From contig JADFQT010000086.1 of NCBI GenBank assembly GCA_022561675.1, positions 1 to 9,066 of the forward strand: a DNA stretch of 9,066 bases, written 5' to 3'. The notes beneath the pieces are model-generated. The model was given only the letters and a program-made list of their open reading frames with translations, made no database searches and was not told where the DNA came from. Made by a program: the position numbers and the translations under genes. The DNA comes from Chloroflexota bacterium (GTDB taxonomy: Bacteria > Chloroflexota > Dehalococcoidia > Lucifugimonadales > UBA3495). Positions 1-5,984 of this stretch are shown piece by piece (positions within the stretch are counted from its first letter, which is position 1; every line of letters begins with the position of its first letter).

Positions 1-1
1 T

Positions 2-1456
2 ATTGTCGACCTGGCCTTTGGCCGCCGGGCCCCGTTGCCCGCCGTGGCCTTCTTGGGGATGCTGGTTCCCCTGGGTTTCAGTCTGCTGCAAATTTTCGAC
101 TTGCTCGGATTGTTCGGATTCCCGGGCGCGAGCAACCTGGTGCCCGCCGACAGCGTCTTGGCGGGCAGCCTGGACGTGGACCGATTCTCCCTGTTTTTCA
201 ACTTTTTGGTGCTGGCCGCTACCGGCCTGGTGGTGCTGTCCTCGGTTGACTACGTGCGGCGGATGGACCGGAATCGAGGGGAGTTCTTTGGGCTAATTCT
301 GATCTCGGCCACCGGTATGATGCTGATGGTCGGGGCATCCGAGCTCATTACCATCTATATATCCCTGGAGCTGACCACCCTGCCCCTGGCGGCCCTGGCC
401 GCCCTGTTGCTGACGGCCAAGTCCAGCGAGGCCGGGATGAAGTTCTTGATCGTCGGGGCTCTGAGCTCGGCCATCATGCTCTACGGAATGGCGCTGATCT
501 ACGGGTTTACCGGCAGCACAACCCTGGCTGGCATTGCCCAGAGCTTTAGCTCCCCGGCCCAGCAAAACGTCCCCTTCGGCAGCTATGCTCTGCTGGTGGG
601 GGTTATTCTGCTGCTGGTTGGGTTTGGCTTCAAGCTCTCGGCCGTACCCTTCCAAATGTGGGTGCCGGACGTATACGAAGGCGGCCCCACGCCGGTGGTG
701 GCCTTTCTGTCGGTGGCCAGCAAGGCGGCGGCCTTTGCTCTGTTGCTCCGAGTCTTATACTCCGGCTTCCTGGATGTTAGCCTGGATTGGGCCATCTTGC
801 TGGCGGCCCTGGCGGCGGCGTCCATGACCATCGGCAACCTGGCCGCTATAGTTCAGACCAACCTGAAGCGGCTCTTTGGCTACAGTACCATCGCCCACGC
901 CGGGTATATTCTGGTAGGGGTTGCGGCTATCGTCAGTGCCGGGGACGACGGTGGCTTCTCCACCCTGGGTCCCAGTAGCGTCCTGTTTTACCTGGGTGCC
1001 TATGCCGCCGCAAACCTCACCGCCTTTTTTGCCATCGTGGCCATTGGGCATCGAATCGACAGCGACGAGATCGATGACTACGCAGGTATGGTCCGGAGGT
1101 CTCCCTTTCTCGCGGTGGCCCTGGCCCTGTCCCTGGTGGCGCTGATCGGCGTCCCGCCGACCAGCATTTTTATCGCCAAGATTTACATCTTCACCGCGGC
1201 GGTGAACAGCGGACTCGCCTGGCTGGCCATCGTCGGCGTGGTAAACAGTGTGGTATCGGCTTACTACTACGTCCGCGTAATCCGCGTCATGTTCTTGCAG
1301 GCGCCGCCCAGCGACGAAGGCGTGGCCGCTTCCCCCGTTTCCAAATTCGCTCTCGCCGTGGCCGCTGTAGCCACGGTGTGGATCGGCGTGGCTCCCGGGA
1401 TGGTGCTCAGGGCCGCGGAGGGTGCGGCCAGAGCCCTCCCGGGCATCGGCTCCTGA
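2..1456 (+). CDS. nuoN: NADH-quinone oxidoreductase subunit N (complex I), 5' partial
   Basis: This is an antiporter-like, proton-pumping membrane subunit of respiratory complex I. The frame is open to the left edge, so the true start lies upstream; a TTG at 35 is internal, and about 20-30 N-terminal residues are probably missing. The 484 visible residues are almost continuously hydrophobic, consistent with about 13-14 transmembrane helices. Family hallmarks are a membrane glutamate in LELTTL (visible residue 123), the block GFGFKLSAVPFQMWVPDVYE with its conserved lysine (visible residue 211) and the following GGPTPVVAFLSVASKAAA, and NLKRLFGYSTIAHAGY, which carries the conserved loop histidine. 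NuoL and NuoM share the fold, but the PDVYEG(G/A)PTP and YSSIAHAGY-type motifs are those of NuoN. NuoN normally ends a nuo operon, and the 271-base gap downstream with its own promoter agrees with that. Confidence 0.96.
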   Translation: MVDLAFGRRAPLPAVAFLGMLVPLGFSLLQIFDLLGLFGFPGASNLVPADSVLAGSLDVDRFSLFFNFLVLAATGLVVLSSVDYVRRMDRNRGEFFGLILISATGMMLMVGASELITIYISLELTTLPLAALAALLLTAKSSEAGMKFLIVGALSSAIMLYGMALIYGFTGSTTLAGIAQSFSSPAQQNVPFGSYALLVGVILLLVGFGFKLSAVPFQMWVPDVYEGGPTPVVAFLSVASKAAAFALLLRVLYSGFLDVSLDWAILLAALAAASMTIGNLAAIVQTNLKRLFGYSTIAHAGYILVGVAAIVSAGDDGGFSTLGPSSVLFYLGAYAAANLTAFFAIVAIGHRIDSDEIDDYAGMVRRSPFLAVALALSLVALIGVPPTSIFIAKIYIFTAAVNSGLAWLAIVGVVNSVVSAYYYVRVIRVMFLQAPPSDEGVAASPVSKFALAVAAVATVWIGVAPGMVLRAAEGAARALPGIGS

Positions 1457-1519
1457 ATCCCCGTTTCCACCAGCTGCCTTGGGTCGGTGCCCATTCTGGT
1501 TAAGGTCCCCGGCTTAGGC

Positions 1520-1534
1520 CTGCCGGTCCGGCAG
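1520..1534. promoter_or_regulatory. 15-bp palindrome next to the nadK promoter, possible operator
   Basis: CTGCCGG-T-CCGGCAG is a perfect 7-bp dyad around a single base, ending two bases before the -35 hexamer. That position would suit a repressor or activator site. As RNA it could form a short 6-bp hairpin ending the nuo transcript, but no T-run follows (AATTGA), so a terminator is less likely. The regulator is unknown. Confidence 0.35.
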
Positions 1535-1536
1535 AA

Positions 1537-1565
1537 TTGACACTCGATATGGCCGATGCTAGACT
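1537..1565 (+). promoter_or_regulatory. Sigma70-type promoter upstream of nadK
   Basis: TTGACA (1537-1542) matches the -35 consensus exactly. After exactly 17 bases comes TAGACT (1560-1565), which matches TATAAT at four of six positions including the key A2 and T6. Transcription would start near 1572 and give a leader of about 155 nt before nadK. The site lies in the only large gap between nuoN and nadK, so nadK and the Nudix gene probably have their own promoter. This is based on sequence match alone. Confidence 0.6.
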
Positions 1566-1631
1566 GCCAGTTGCTTCAGAATAGCCGGGTCTGGCTAGGG
1601 GCTGACCAACAGGTAGAAACACTCGCGCCCC

Positions 1632-1659
1632 CTGAGACGATAGCTCGTTTGCTATCGCA
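1632..1659. repeat. Inverted copy of a nadK codon 20-29 segment, with internal hairpin
   Basis: The reverse complement of this 28-base stretch matches 1787-1814 inside nadK at 25 of 28 positions, and all three differences are transitions. Read on the - strand it encodes AIANELSSQ, against AIANELSPQ in nadK. Two of the differences are silent third-position changes. The stretch also contains its own hairpin, CGATAGC (1638-1644) and GCTATCG (1651-1657) around TCGTTT, and the nadK copy folds in the same way with one G-T pair. It may be a local inverted duplication of nadK or one copy of a short dispersed palindromic repeat. Confidence 0.7.
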
Positions 1660-1694
1660 GTAGACGTTGCCTGGCAGAACTGGGTTGCGGCAAT

Positions 1695-1725
1695 CCAGCG
1701 GCAGCTGGTTTGTCGGCTGTTTTTT
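1695..1725 (+). promoter_or_regulatory. Hairpin pair and T6 run just before the nadK start, possible attenuator
   Basis: CCAGC (1695-1699) and GCTGG (1704-1708) form a 5-bp stem with a GGCA loop. Alternatively CAGC (1702-1705) can pair with GCTG (1716-1719), which is followed directly by six T (1720-1725). The two foldings exclude each other, as in a terminator/antiterminator switch, but the second stem is only 4 bp plus wobble pairs. No purine-rich ribosome binding site precedes the ATG. This is weak evidence for leader control. Confidence 0.2.
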
Positions 1726-1727
1726 CG

Positions 1728-2582
1728 ATGAAGACGATTGGAATCATATACAACGCCCGGATACCCGAGGCGCTGGACCTGAGCAATGCGATAGCGAACG
1801 AGCTGTCGCCTCAGCAGAGCAGCTGGATTTCTCCGGCGGAGGATCTGGAGAGCCTGCGGCAACGGGCCGGGGAGACGGACCTGGTGATCACCGCCGGCGG
1901 CGATGGAACCATTCTCCGGGCTGTCCGAGTCACCGCTCCCTGGGGTATCCCTATCCTGGGCATTAACATGGGCCGGCTGGGGTTCATGACTGAACTGCAA
2001 GTACACGAGGCTTTGGAAAGACTTCCCCAGTATCTTAACGGCTCTTGTCGAGTGGAAGAGCACAATATGGTTCAGGCCGAATTGGTAAGAAGCGAAGCGA
2101 GGCCGGAGGCCGGCCAAGCCGAGGGGCCTTTTCACGCGCTGAACGACGTAGTGATGGCGCGGGGGTCGGTGTCTCGAGTGCTCACCATACGGGCCCGTAT
2201 CGACGGAGCCGACCTGGCATCGCTGCGGGCAGACGGCATGATACTTTCCACCGCTACCGGCAGTACCGGTTACAGCCTGGCGGTGGGAGGTCCCATACTG
2301 GACCCCCTATCCCAAAGCCTGGTGTTGAAGCCCATCGCCGCCCATGTGGGGCTGTCGGCCTCCCTGGTGCTGGATCCGGCTGCTGAGGTGGAATTCCACC
2401 TGGAGGGAGCCCAGGATGCGGCACTTAGCGTGGACGGTTTTGAGGACTTGCCTATGAAGTCCGGCGATTGGGTTAAAATTAAACAGAGCCCGCTAAAGGC
2501 CAAATTCCTCCGGTCCATGCCCCACAGTCATTTCTATGCCACGTTGACCCGCCGGCTTGGGTTCAGTGTACGGGGCCAGTGA
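1728..2582 (+). CDS. nadK: NAD kinase
   Basis: A cytoplasmic enzyme that phosphorylates NAD to NADP, using ATP or polyphosphate. At 284 residues it is a normal family length. Visible motifs are MKTIGIIYNARIPEA at the N-terminal Rossmann strand, the catalytic GGDGT at residues 57-61 (Asp59), GINMGRLGF around 78-86, the N-D pair of the NE/D motif in HALNDVV (Asn139-Asp140), and the diagnostic DGMILSTATGSTGYS at 169-183 followed by GGPILDP. An upstream in-frame TTG at 1710 would add MSAVFS, but ATG at 1728 places the first beta strand as in relatives. Neither start has a clear Shine-Dalgarno sequence, and a T6 run sits just before the ATG. The alpha-helix 1 region (residues 20-29) has an inverted copy in the leader. 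The Nudix gene follows after 12 bases, so the two are probably co-transcribed. Confidence 0.96.
   Translation: MKTIGIIYNARIPEALDLSNAIANELSPQQSSWISPAEDLESLRQRAGETDLVITAGGDGTILRAVRVTAPWGIPILGINMGRLGFMTELQVHEALERLPQYLNGSCRVEEHNMVQAELVRSEARPEAGQAEGPFHALNDVVMARGSVSRVLTIRARIDGADLASLRADGMILSTATGSTGYSLAVGGPILDPLSQSLVLKPIAAHVGLSASLVLDPAAEVEFHLEGAQDAALSVDGFEDLPMKSGDWVKIKQSPLKAKFLRSMPHSHFYATLTRRLGFSVRGQ
1787..1814. repeat. nadK-internal partner of the leader inverted repeat
   Basis: This segment covers nadK residues 20-29 and is the counterpart of 1632-1659. In the transcript the two arms could pair at 27 of 28 positions, counting two G-U pairs, which would put the nadK start codon (1728) in the loop between them. 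Locally, GCGATAGC (1788-1795) can also fold onto GCTGTCGC (1802-1809). Confidence 0.65.
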
Positions 2583-2594
2583 GCAACTAGCTAA

Positions 2595-3143
2595 ATGGCT
2601 GAAGACGGCGCCGGAGAGCCCACTGTTGAGAGCAAGCTGGTCTACGAAGGCCGTATCTTGGACCTGCGGGTGGATACGGTTCGCCTGCCGAACGGACGGC
2701 TGACCACCAGGGAAATAGCCGAGCATTCGGATTCGGTCTGCATGGTGCCCCTGGACAGCCAGGGCAACGTACTGCTGGTGCGGCAATACCGAAAGTCGGT
2801 GGAGTCACACCTGCTGGAGGTGCCCGCCGGTGGAATTGAAGAGAATGAAGCCCCCGAAGATGCGGCGCTTCGCGAATTACAGGAAGAGGTGGGGTATACT
2901 GCGGGCAAGATCAAGCGCTTGGCCGGCTTCTGGGTTTCTCCCGGCTGGTGCACCGAATTCATGCACGCCTACCTGGCCACCGAGCTGAGTCCCGCCCAGC
3001 TGGACGCCGACTTTGATGAGAATATCACGGTGATTCGAGTACCCTTGGCCCAAACCATGGACCTGATCACCAGGGGAGAGATTCAAGACGCGAAAAGCGT
3101 CGCTTCGCTGTTGCTGGCGATGCGGCACCTGGGAGATAATTAG
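2595..3143 (+). CDS. Nudix hydrolase, ADP-ribose pyrophosphatase type
   Basis: Predicted to hydrolyse ADP-ribose to AMP and ribose 5-phosphate in the cytoplasm, clearing a reactive product of NAD turnover. The 182 residues contain a complete Nudix box running from Gly79 to Tyr101 (G-x5-E85-x7-R93-E94-L-x-E97-E98-x-G100-Y), with the metal-binding glutamates intact. It is preceded by VRQYR (62-66) and LLEVPAGG (73-80), which are usual in the NudF/ADPRase subfamily. Pro116, 15 residues after the box in WVSPG, is the proline used to recognise ADP-ribose pyrophosphatases. The gene starts 12 bases after the nadK stop without a strong ribosome binding site, suggesting translational coupling. The Nudix family is certain; the exact substrate is inferred, and GDP-mannose or other nucleotide sugars remain possible. 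Confidence 0.93.
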   Translation: MAEDGAGEPTVESKLVYEGRILDLRVDTVRLPNGRLTTREIAEHSDSVCMVPLDSQGNVLLVRQYRKSVESHLLEVPAGGIEENEAPEDAALRELQEEVGYTAGKIKRLAGFWVSPGWCTEFMHAYLATELSPAQLDADFDENITVIRVPLAQTMDLITRGEIQDAKSVASLLLAMRHLGDN

Positions 3144-3165
3144 CGGAGATGATTAGCGGCGTCTC

Positions 3166-3181
3166 TTCCGGCTAGCCGGAA
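3166..3181. promoter_or_regulatory. Perfect 16-bp palindrome upstream of sdhA
   Basis: TTCCGGCTAGCCGGAA is its own reverse complement and lies about 85 bases before the sdhA start, in the only sizeable gap between the Nudix gene and sdhA. It suits a dimeric regulator, or a 6-bp RNA stem with a CTAG loop. No T-run follows, so termination is unlikely. It is flanked by 8-base direct repeats ATTAGCGG (3139-3146, 3152-3159) and 7-base repeats GACTGGT (3209-3215, 3222-3228), both pairs 13 bases apart. No convincing -35/-10 pair was found in this gap. Confidence 0.4.
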
Positions 3182-3264
3182 CAACCCACACTTTAGCCGC
3201 CACTCCGTGACTGGTCTCGGGGACTGGTACCCGGGGCTGATCCAGAGAGGACGAGGGGAACAGA

Positions 3265-4944
3265 ATGCTGGAACATGATGTCTTGGTAATCGGCGCCGGG
3301 CTCGCGGGCATGCGGGCTGCCATCGCCGCCCAAGCCGGTGGCGCCAATACCGCCATAATCAGTAAAGTGCATCCGGTGCGCAGCCATTCCAACGCCGCGC
3401 AGGGGGGTATCAATGCCGCCCTGACCGATCGGGGGGACGATTGGGAAGAACACGCCTATGACACTATCAAGGGCAGCGACTTCCTGGGAGACCAGGATGC
3501 CATCGAAATTATGTGCCAGGCGGCTGGCGACTCCCTGATCGACCTGGAGCACATGGGTGTCACCTTCAATCGGGACGACGAGGGCAAGTTGGGCACCCGG
3601 GCCTTTGGCGGCCAACGGCGGGCCAGGACCTTCTTCGTGGGGGACTTCACCGGGCAGGCGATGCTCCACGTAATGTTCGAGCAGCTGGTCAAATCGGGGA
3701 TACGCAGCTACGAGGAGTGGTTCGTCACCTCGCTGATTCAGGACGGCGAGCAGGTGGCCGGTGTGCTGGCGCTGGAAATCCGTACCGGGCAGCTGCACGC
3801 CATCCGCGCCAAAACCGTCATTTTCTGCACCGGAGGCTGCGGGCGCCTCTTCGAGCCCAGTACCAACGCTCTGATTGTCACCGGCGACGGTATGGGACTG
3901 GCCTACAACGCCGGAGCCCGCCTGATGGATATGGAGATGGTCCAGTACCATCCTACGACCCTGGCGGGCAGCGGCGTGCTGATTTCCGAGGCGGCTCGGG
4001 GTGAAGGAGCCTTTCTCCGCGATAGGAACGGCGATCGCTTCATGGAGAAGTATGCGCCCAACATGATGGAGTTGGCTTCCCGCGATGTGGTGTCCCGCGC
4101 TGAGCAGACGGAGATCGATGCCGGAAACGGCGTTGATGGGTGCCTATTTCTGGACTGTACCCATCTGGGTGAGGCCCTGATCCTGGAGAAGCTCAGCCAG
4201 ATCCGGGAAATCGGCATCGACCTGGCCGGCGCCGACATGATCAAGGAGCCCATCCCCATTCGACCGGGTATGCACTACATCATGGGTGGAATTAAAACCG
4301 ATATCGACGGTCTAACCAACGTGCCTGGTATCTACGCCGCCGGGGAATGCGCTAACGTCAGCGTCCACGGCGGCAATCGCCTGGGGGCCAACTCCCTGCT
4401 TGATACCATAGTCTTTGGGGAGCGATCCGGAAACCACGCCGCTTCCGCCTCCAGAGACATGGACTTCATTGAGTTCAACGAGGACGAGGCCGTGCGTAAA
4501 GAGGAAGCCCGCATCCAAGCGATGTTGGACCGGCCCGACAACGGAGACCGATGGGGCAGCATCCGGCAGGCGTTGGGCGATACCATGAACAAGAACATTG
4601 CCGTATACCGAAACCAGGCCGGGATGGAGGAGACCCTGCGGCTCATTCCGGAGTTGAAGGCCAGATATGCCCAGGTGCCGGTGCACAACAAGGGCCGGGT
4701 GTTCAATACCGACTTGGTCTTTGCCCTGGAGCTGGGATACATGCTGGACTGTGGTGAGGCTATAGCCGTATCAGCCCTGGAGCGTAAGGAGAGCCGGGGG
4801 GCCCAGGCTCGTACCGATTTCCCGACGCGGGACGATGAAAATTGGCTCAAGCACATCACCGTGACCAGAGGCGAGGAAGGTCCAGAGCTGGGTTATTTGC
4901 CGGTCACCATAACCAAGTGGACTCCCGAGGAGCGAAAATACTGA
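3265..4944 (+). CDS. sdhA: Succinate dehydrogenase/fumarate reductase flavoprotein subunit
   Basis: The catalytic subunit that interconverts succinate and fumarate with covalently bound FAD. The ATG is 6 bases after GAGGGG (3253-3258). Features along its 559 residues are the dinucleotide-binding GAGLAG at 10-15; RSHSNAAQGGINAAL with His41 at the position of the FAD-linking histidine; HPTT with His229; R245-GEG; RDVVSR with Arg273, equivalent to the E. coli catalytic Arg286; HYIMGGI with His337; and HGGNRLGANSLLD with His368 and Arg372. All active-site residues I can place are present, so it should be active. No Tat or other signal peptide is visible, so the catalytic side faces the cytoplasm, unlike exported MfrA-type fumarate reductases. 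The gene runs into sdhB in the same frame with only TGA and two codons between. The physiological direction cannot be told from sequence. Confidence 0.96.
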   Translation: MLEHDVLVIGAGLAGMRAAIAAQAGGANTAIISKVHPVRSHSNAAQGGINAALTDRGDDWEEHAYDTIKGSDFLGDQDAIEIMCQAAGDSLIDLEHMGVTFNRDDEGKLGTRAFGGQRRARTFFVGDFTGQAMLHVMFEQLVKSGIRSYEEWFVTSLIQDGEQVAGVLALEIRTGQLHAIRAKTVIFCTGGCGRLFEPSTNALIVTGDGMGLAYNAGARLMDMEMVQYHPTTLAGSGVLISEAARGEGAFLRDRNGDRFMEKYAPNMMELASRDVVSRAEQTEIDAGNGVDGCLFLDCTHLGEALILEKLSQIREIGIDLAGADMIKEPIPIRPGMHYIMGGIKTDIDGLTNVPGIYAAGECANVSVHGGNRLGANSLLDTIVFGERSGNHAASASRDMDFIEFNEDEAVRKEEARIQAMLDRPDNGDRWGSIRQALGDTMNKNIAVYRNQAGMEETLRLIPELKARYAQVPVHNKGRVFNTDLVFALELGYMLDCGEAIAVSALERKESRGAQARTDFPTRDDENWLKHITVTRGEEGPELGYLPVTITKWTPEERKY

Positions 4945-4950
4945 CGACTT

Positions 4951-5919
4951 ATGGATGTAAAAGTCAACATTAGAAGGTATGACCCCGATGCCGGAGCGCC
5001 GGCTTCTTTCTGGCAGGAATTTTCTCTGGCGGTCCCCGAAACCGCCACGGTATTGGATGCGCTAATCCAGATCCGCGAGGAAATGGACGGCACATTGAGC
5101 CTGCGCTGTTCCTGCCGCAGCGCCATCTGCGGCTCCTGCGCCATGAGAGTAAATGGGCACGCCGTCCTGGCGTGCAAGACCAGGGCGTCGGAATCCCTCA
5201 ACTCTGAAGGGGTCGTGACGGTGGAACCGGCCGGGAACATGCCGGTGGTGAAGGACCTGGTGGTTGACTTCGACACCTTCTGGGACAAGATTCGCGCCGT
5301 GGAACCCTACCTGCAACCCCAGGGTCCCGAGCCCGAAGGCGAGTACATCGCCTCCAACGAATCCATGCTCCACCTTTCCAGTGTGACCGCCTGTATCATG
5401 TGCGGGGCCTGCGTCTCCGATTGCACCGTTTTGGAGGTGGACCCGACCTTCCTCGGTCCGGCGGCGCTGGCCAAGGCCTACCGTTTTACCGCCGACCCCC
5501 GGGATGGGGATGCCGCCGGAGTGTCTCAGCGCAGGCTGGAGCAACTCAGTCTACCTTCCGGCATGTGGGATTGCACCCGCTGCAACGAGTGCGTGCAGGT
5601 TTGCCCCAAAGGGGTGGCGCCGATGGACCGGATTATGGCGCTGCGCGAGCAGGCTATCTCACTGGGCTTGGGTGACAACAACGGCGCGCGCCACGCCGAG
5701 GCATTTACCGAGTCGGTGGCCCACTCCGGCCGCCTCGACGAGCTGCGGTTACCGGTCAAGACCGTGGGCATGTTCAACCTGCCGGCGCTATTCAGCTTCT
5801 TGCCCGTAGGACTGCGCGCCATGACCCACGGCAAGCTGCCTCCCCTGGTGCACAAGAGCGTGGAGAATGTTCAGAGCGTGCGCCGCTTATTCAGCAAGGT
5901 AAGTCAACCCCCGAAGTAA
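4951..5919 (+). CDS. sdhB: Succinate dehydrogenase iron-sulfur subunit, type E-like, long form
   Basis: Carries electrons from SdhA to the quinone-side subunit. The N-terminal plant-type [2Fe-2S] domain has Cys55, Cys60, Cys63 and Cys75. The C-terminal ferredoxin domain has CIMCGACVSDC (Cys148, 151, 154, 158) for a [4Fe-4S] cluster. It then has CTRCNECVQVCP (Cys208, 211, 214, 218), where classical SdhB lacks the second cysteine (E. coli CHSIMNC) and binds [3Fe-4S]. A second [4Fe-4S] is therefore likely, as in Sulfolobus-type enzymes. At 322 residues it is about 80 longer than classical SdhB; the extra C-terminal part includes a hydrophobic/basic stretch (FNLPALFSFLPVGLRAMT) that might touch the membrane. 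The start ATG has no close ribosome binding site; GAGGAG (4927-4932) lies 18 bases upstream inside sdhA, so coupling to sdhA translation is likely. Confidence 0.95.
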   Translation: MDVKVNIRRYDPDAGAPASFWQEFSLAVPETATVLDALIQIREEMDGTLSLRCSCRSAICGSCAMRVNGHAVLACKTRASESLNSEGVVTVEPAGNMPVVKDLVVDFDTFWDKIRAVEPYLQPQGPEPEGEYIASNESMLHLSSVTACIMCGACVSDCTVLEVDPTFLGPAALAKAYRFTADPRDGDAAGVSQRRLEQLSLPSGMWDCTRCNECVQVCPKGVAPMDRIMALREQAISLGLGDNNGARHAEAFTESVAHSGRLDELRLPVKTVGMFNLPALFSFLPVGLRAMTHGKLPPLVHKSVENVQSVRRLFSKVSQPPK

Positions 5920-5973
5920 GTCAGCCACCAAAAATTAGCCGCTTCACATCTACGCCATTACTAGATCATATTC

Positions 5974-5979
5974 GGAGGA
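5974..5979 (+). promoter_or_regulatory. Ribosome binding site of sdhE
   Basis: GGAGGA stands five bases before a GTG codon at 5985 and decides that start; the protein then begins MKYAYFPGC, the usual N-terminus of CCG proteins. The 65-base sdhB-sdhE gap is more AT-rich than the flanking genes. Confidence 0.75.
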
Positions 5980-5984
5980 CCTAG

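Noticed and set aside
3..296. A 97-codon open frame at the left edge on the + strand
   Set aside because: It overlaps nuoN in another frame and is a tryptophan/cysteine-rich translation typical of an out-of-frame reading.
1470..1500. Possible nuoN terminator: ACCAG and CTGGT arms with an inner GGG/CCC pairing
   Set aside because: The stems are short, the loop is large and no T-run follows.
1500..2135. A 211-codon open frame on the - strand across the nadK leader and 5' end
   Set aside because: Most of it is antisense to nadK, with low-complexity composition. Only the short AIANELSSQ part is meaningful, as the inverted copy reported separately.
3193..3951. A 252-codon open frame on the - strand opposite sdhA
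   Set aside because: It overlaps the unmistakable sdhA FAD-binding region and shows no motif of its own.
5943..5972. Possible sdhE promoter, TTCACA with 18-base spacer and CATATT
   Set aside because: Transcription would start at or inside the ribosome binding site at 5974-5979, and the -10 match is poor. Co-transcription with sdhAB is simpler.
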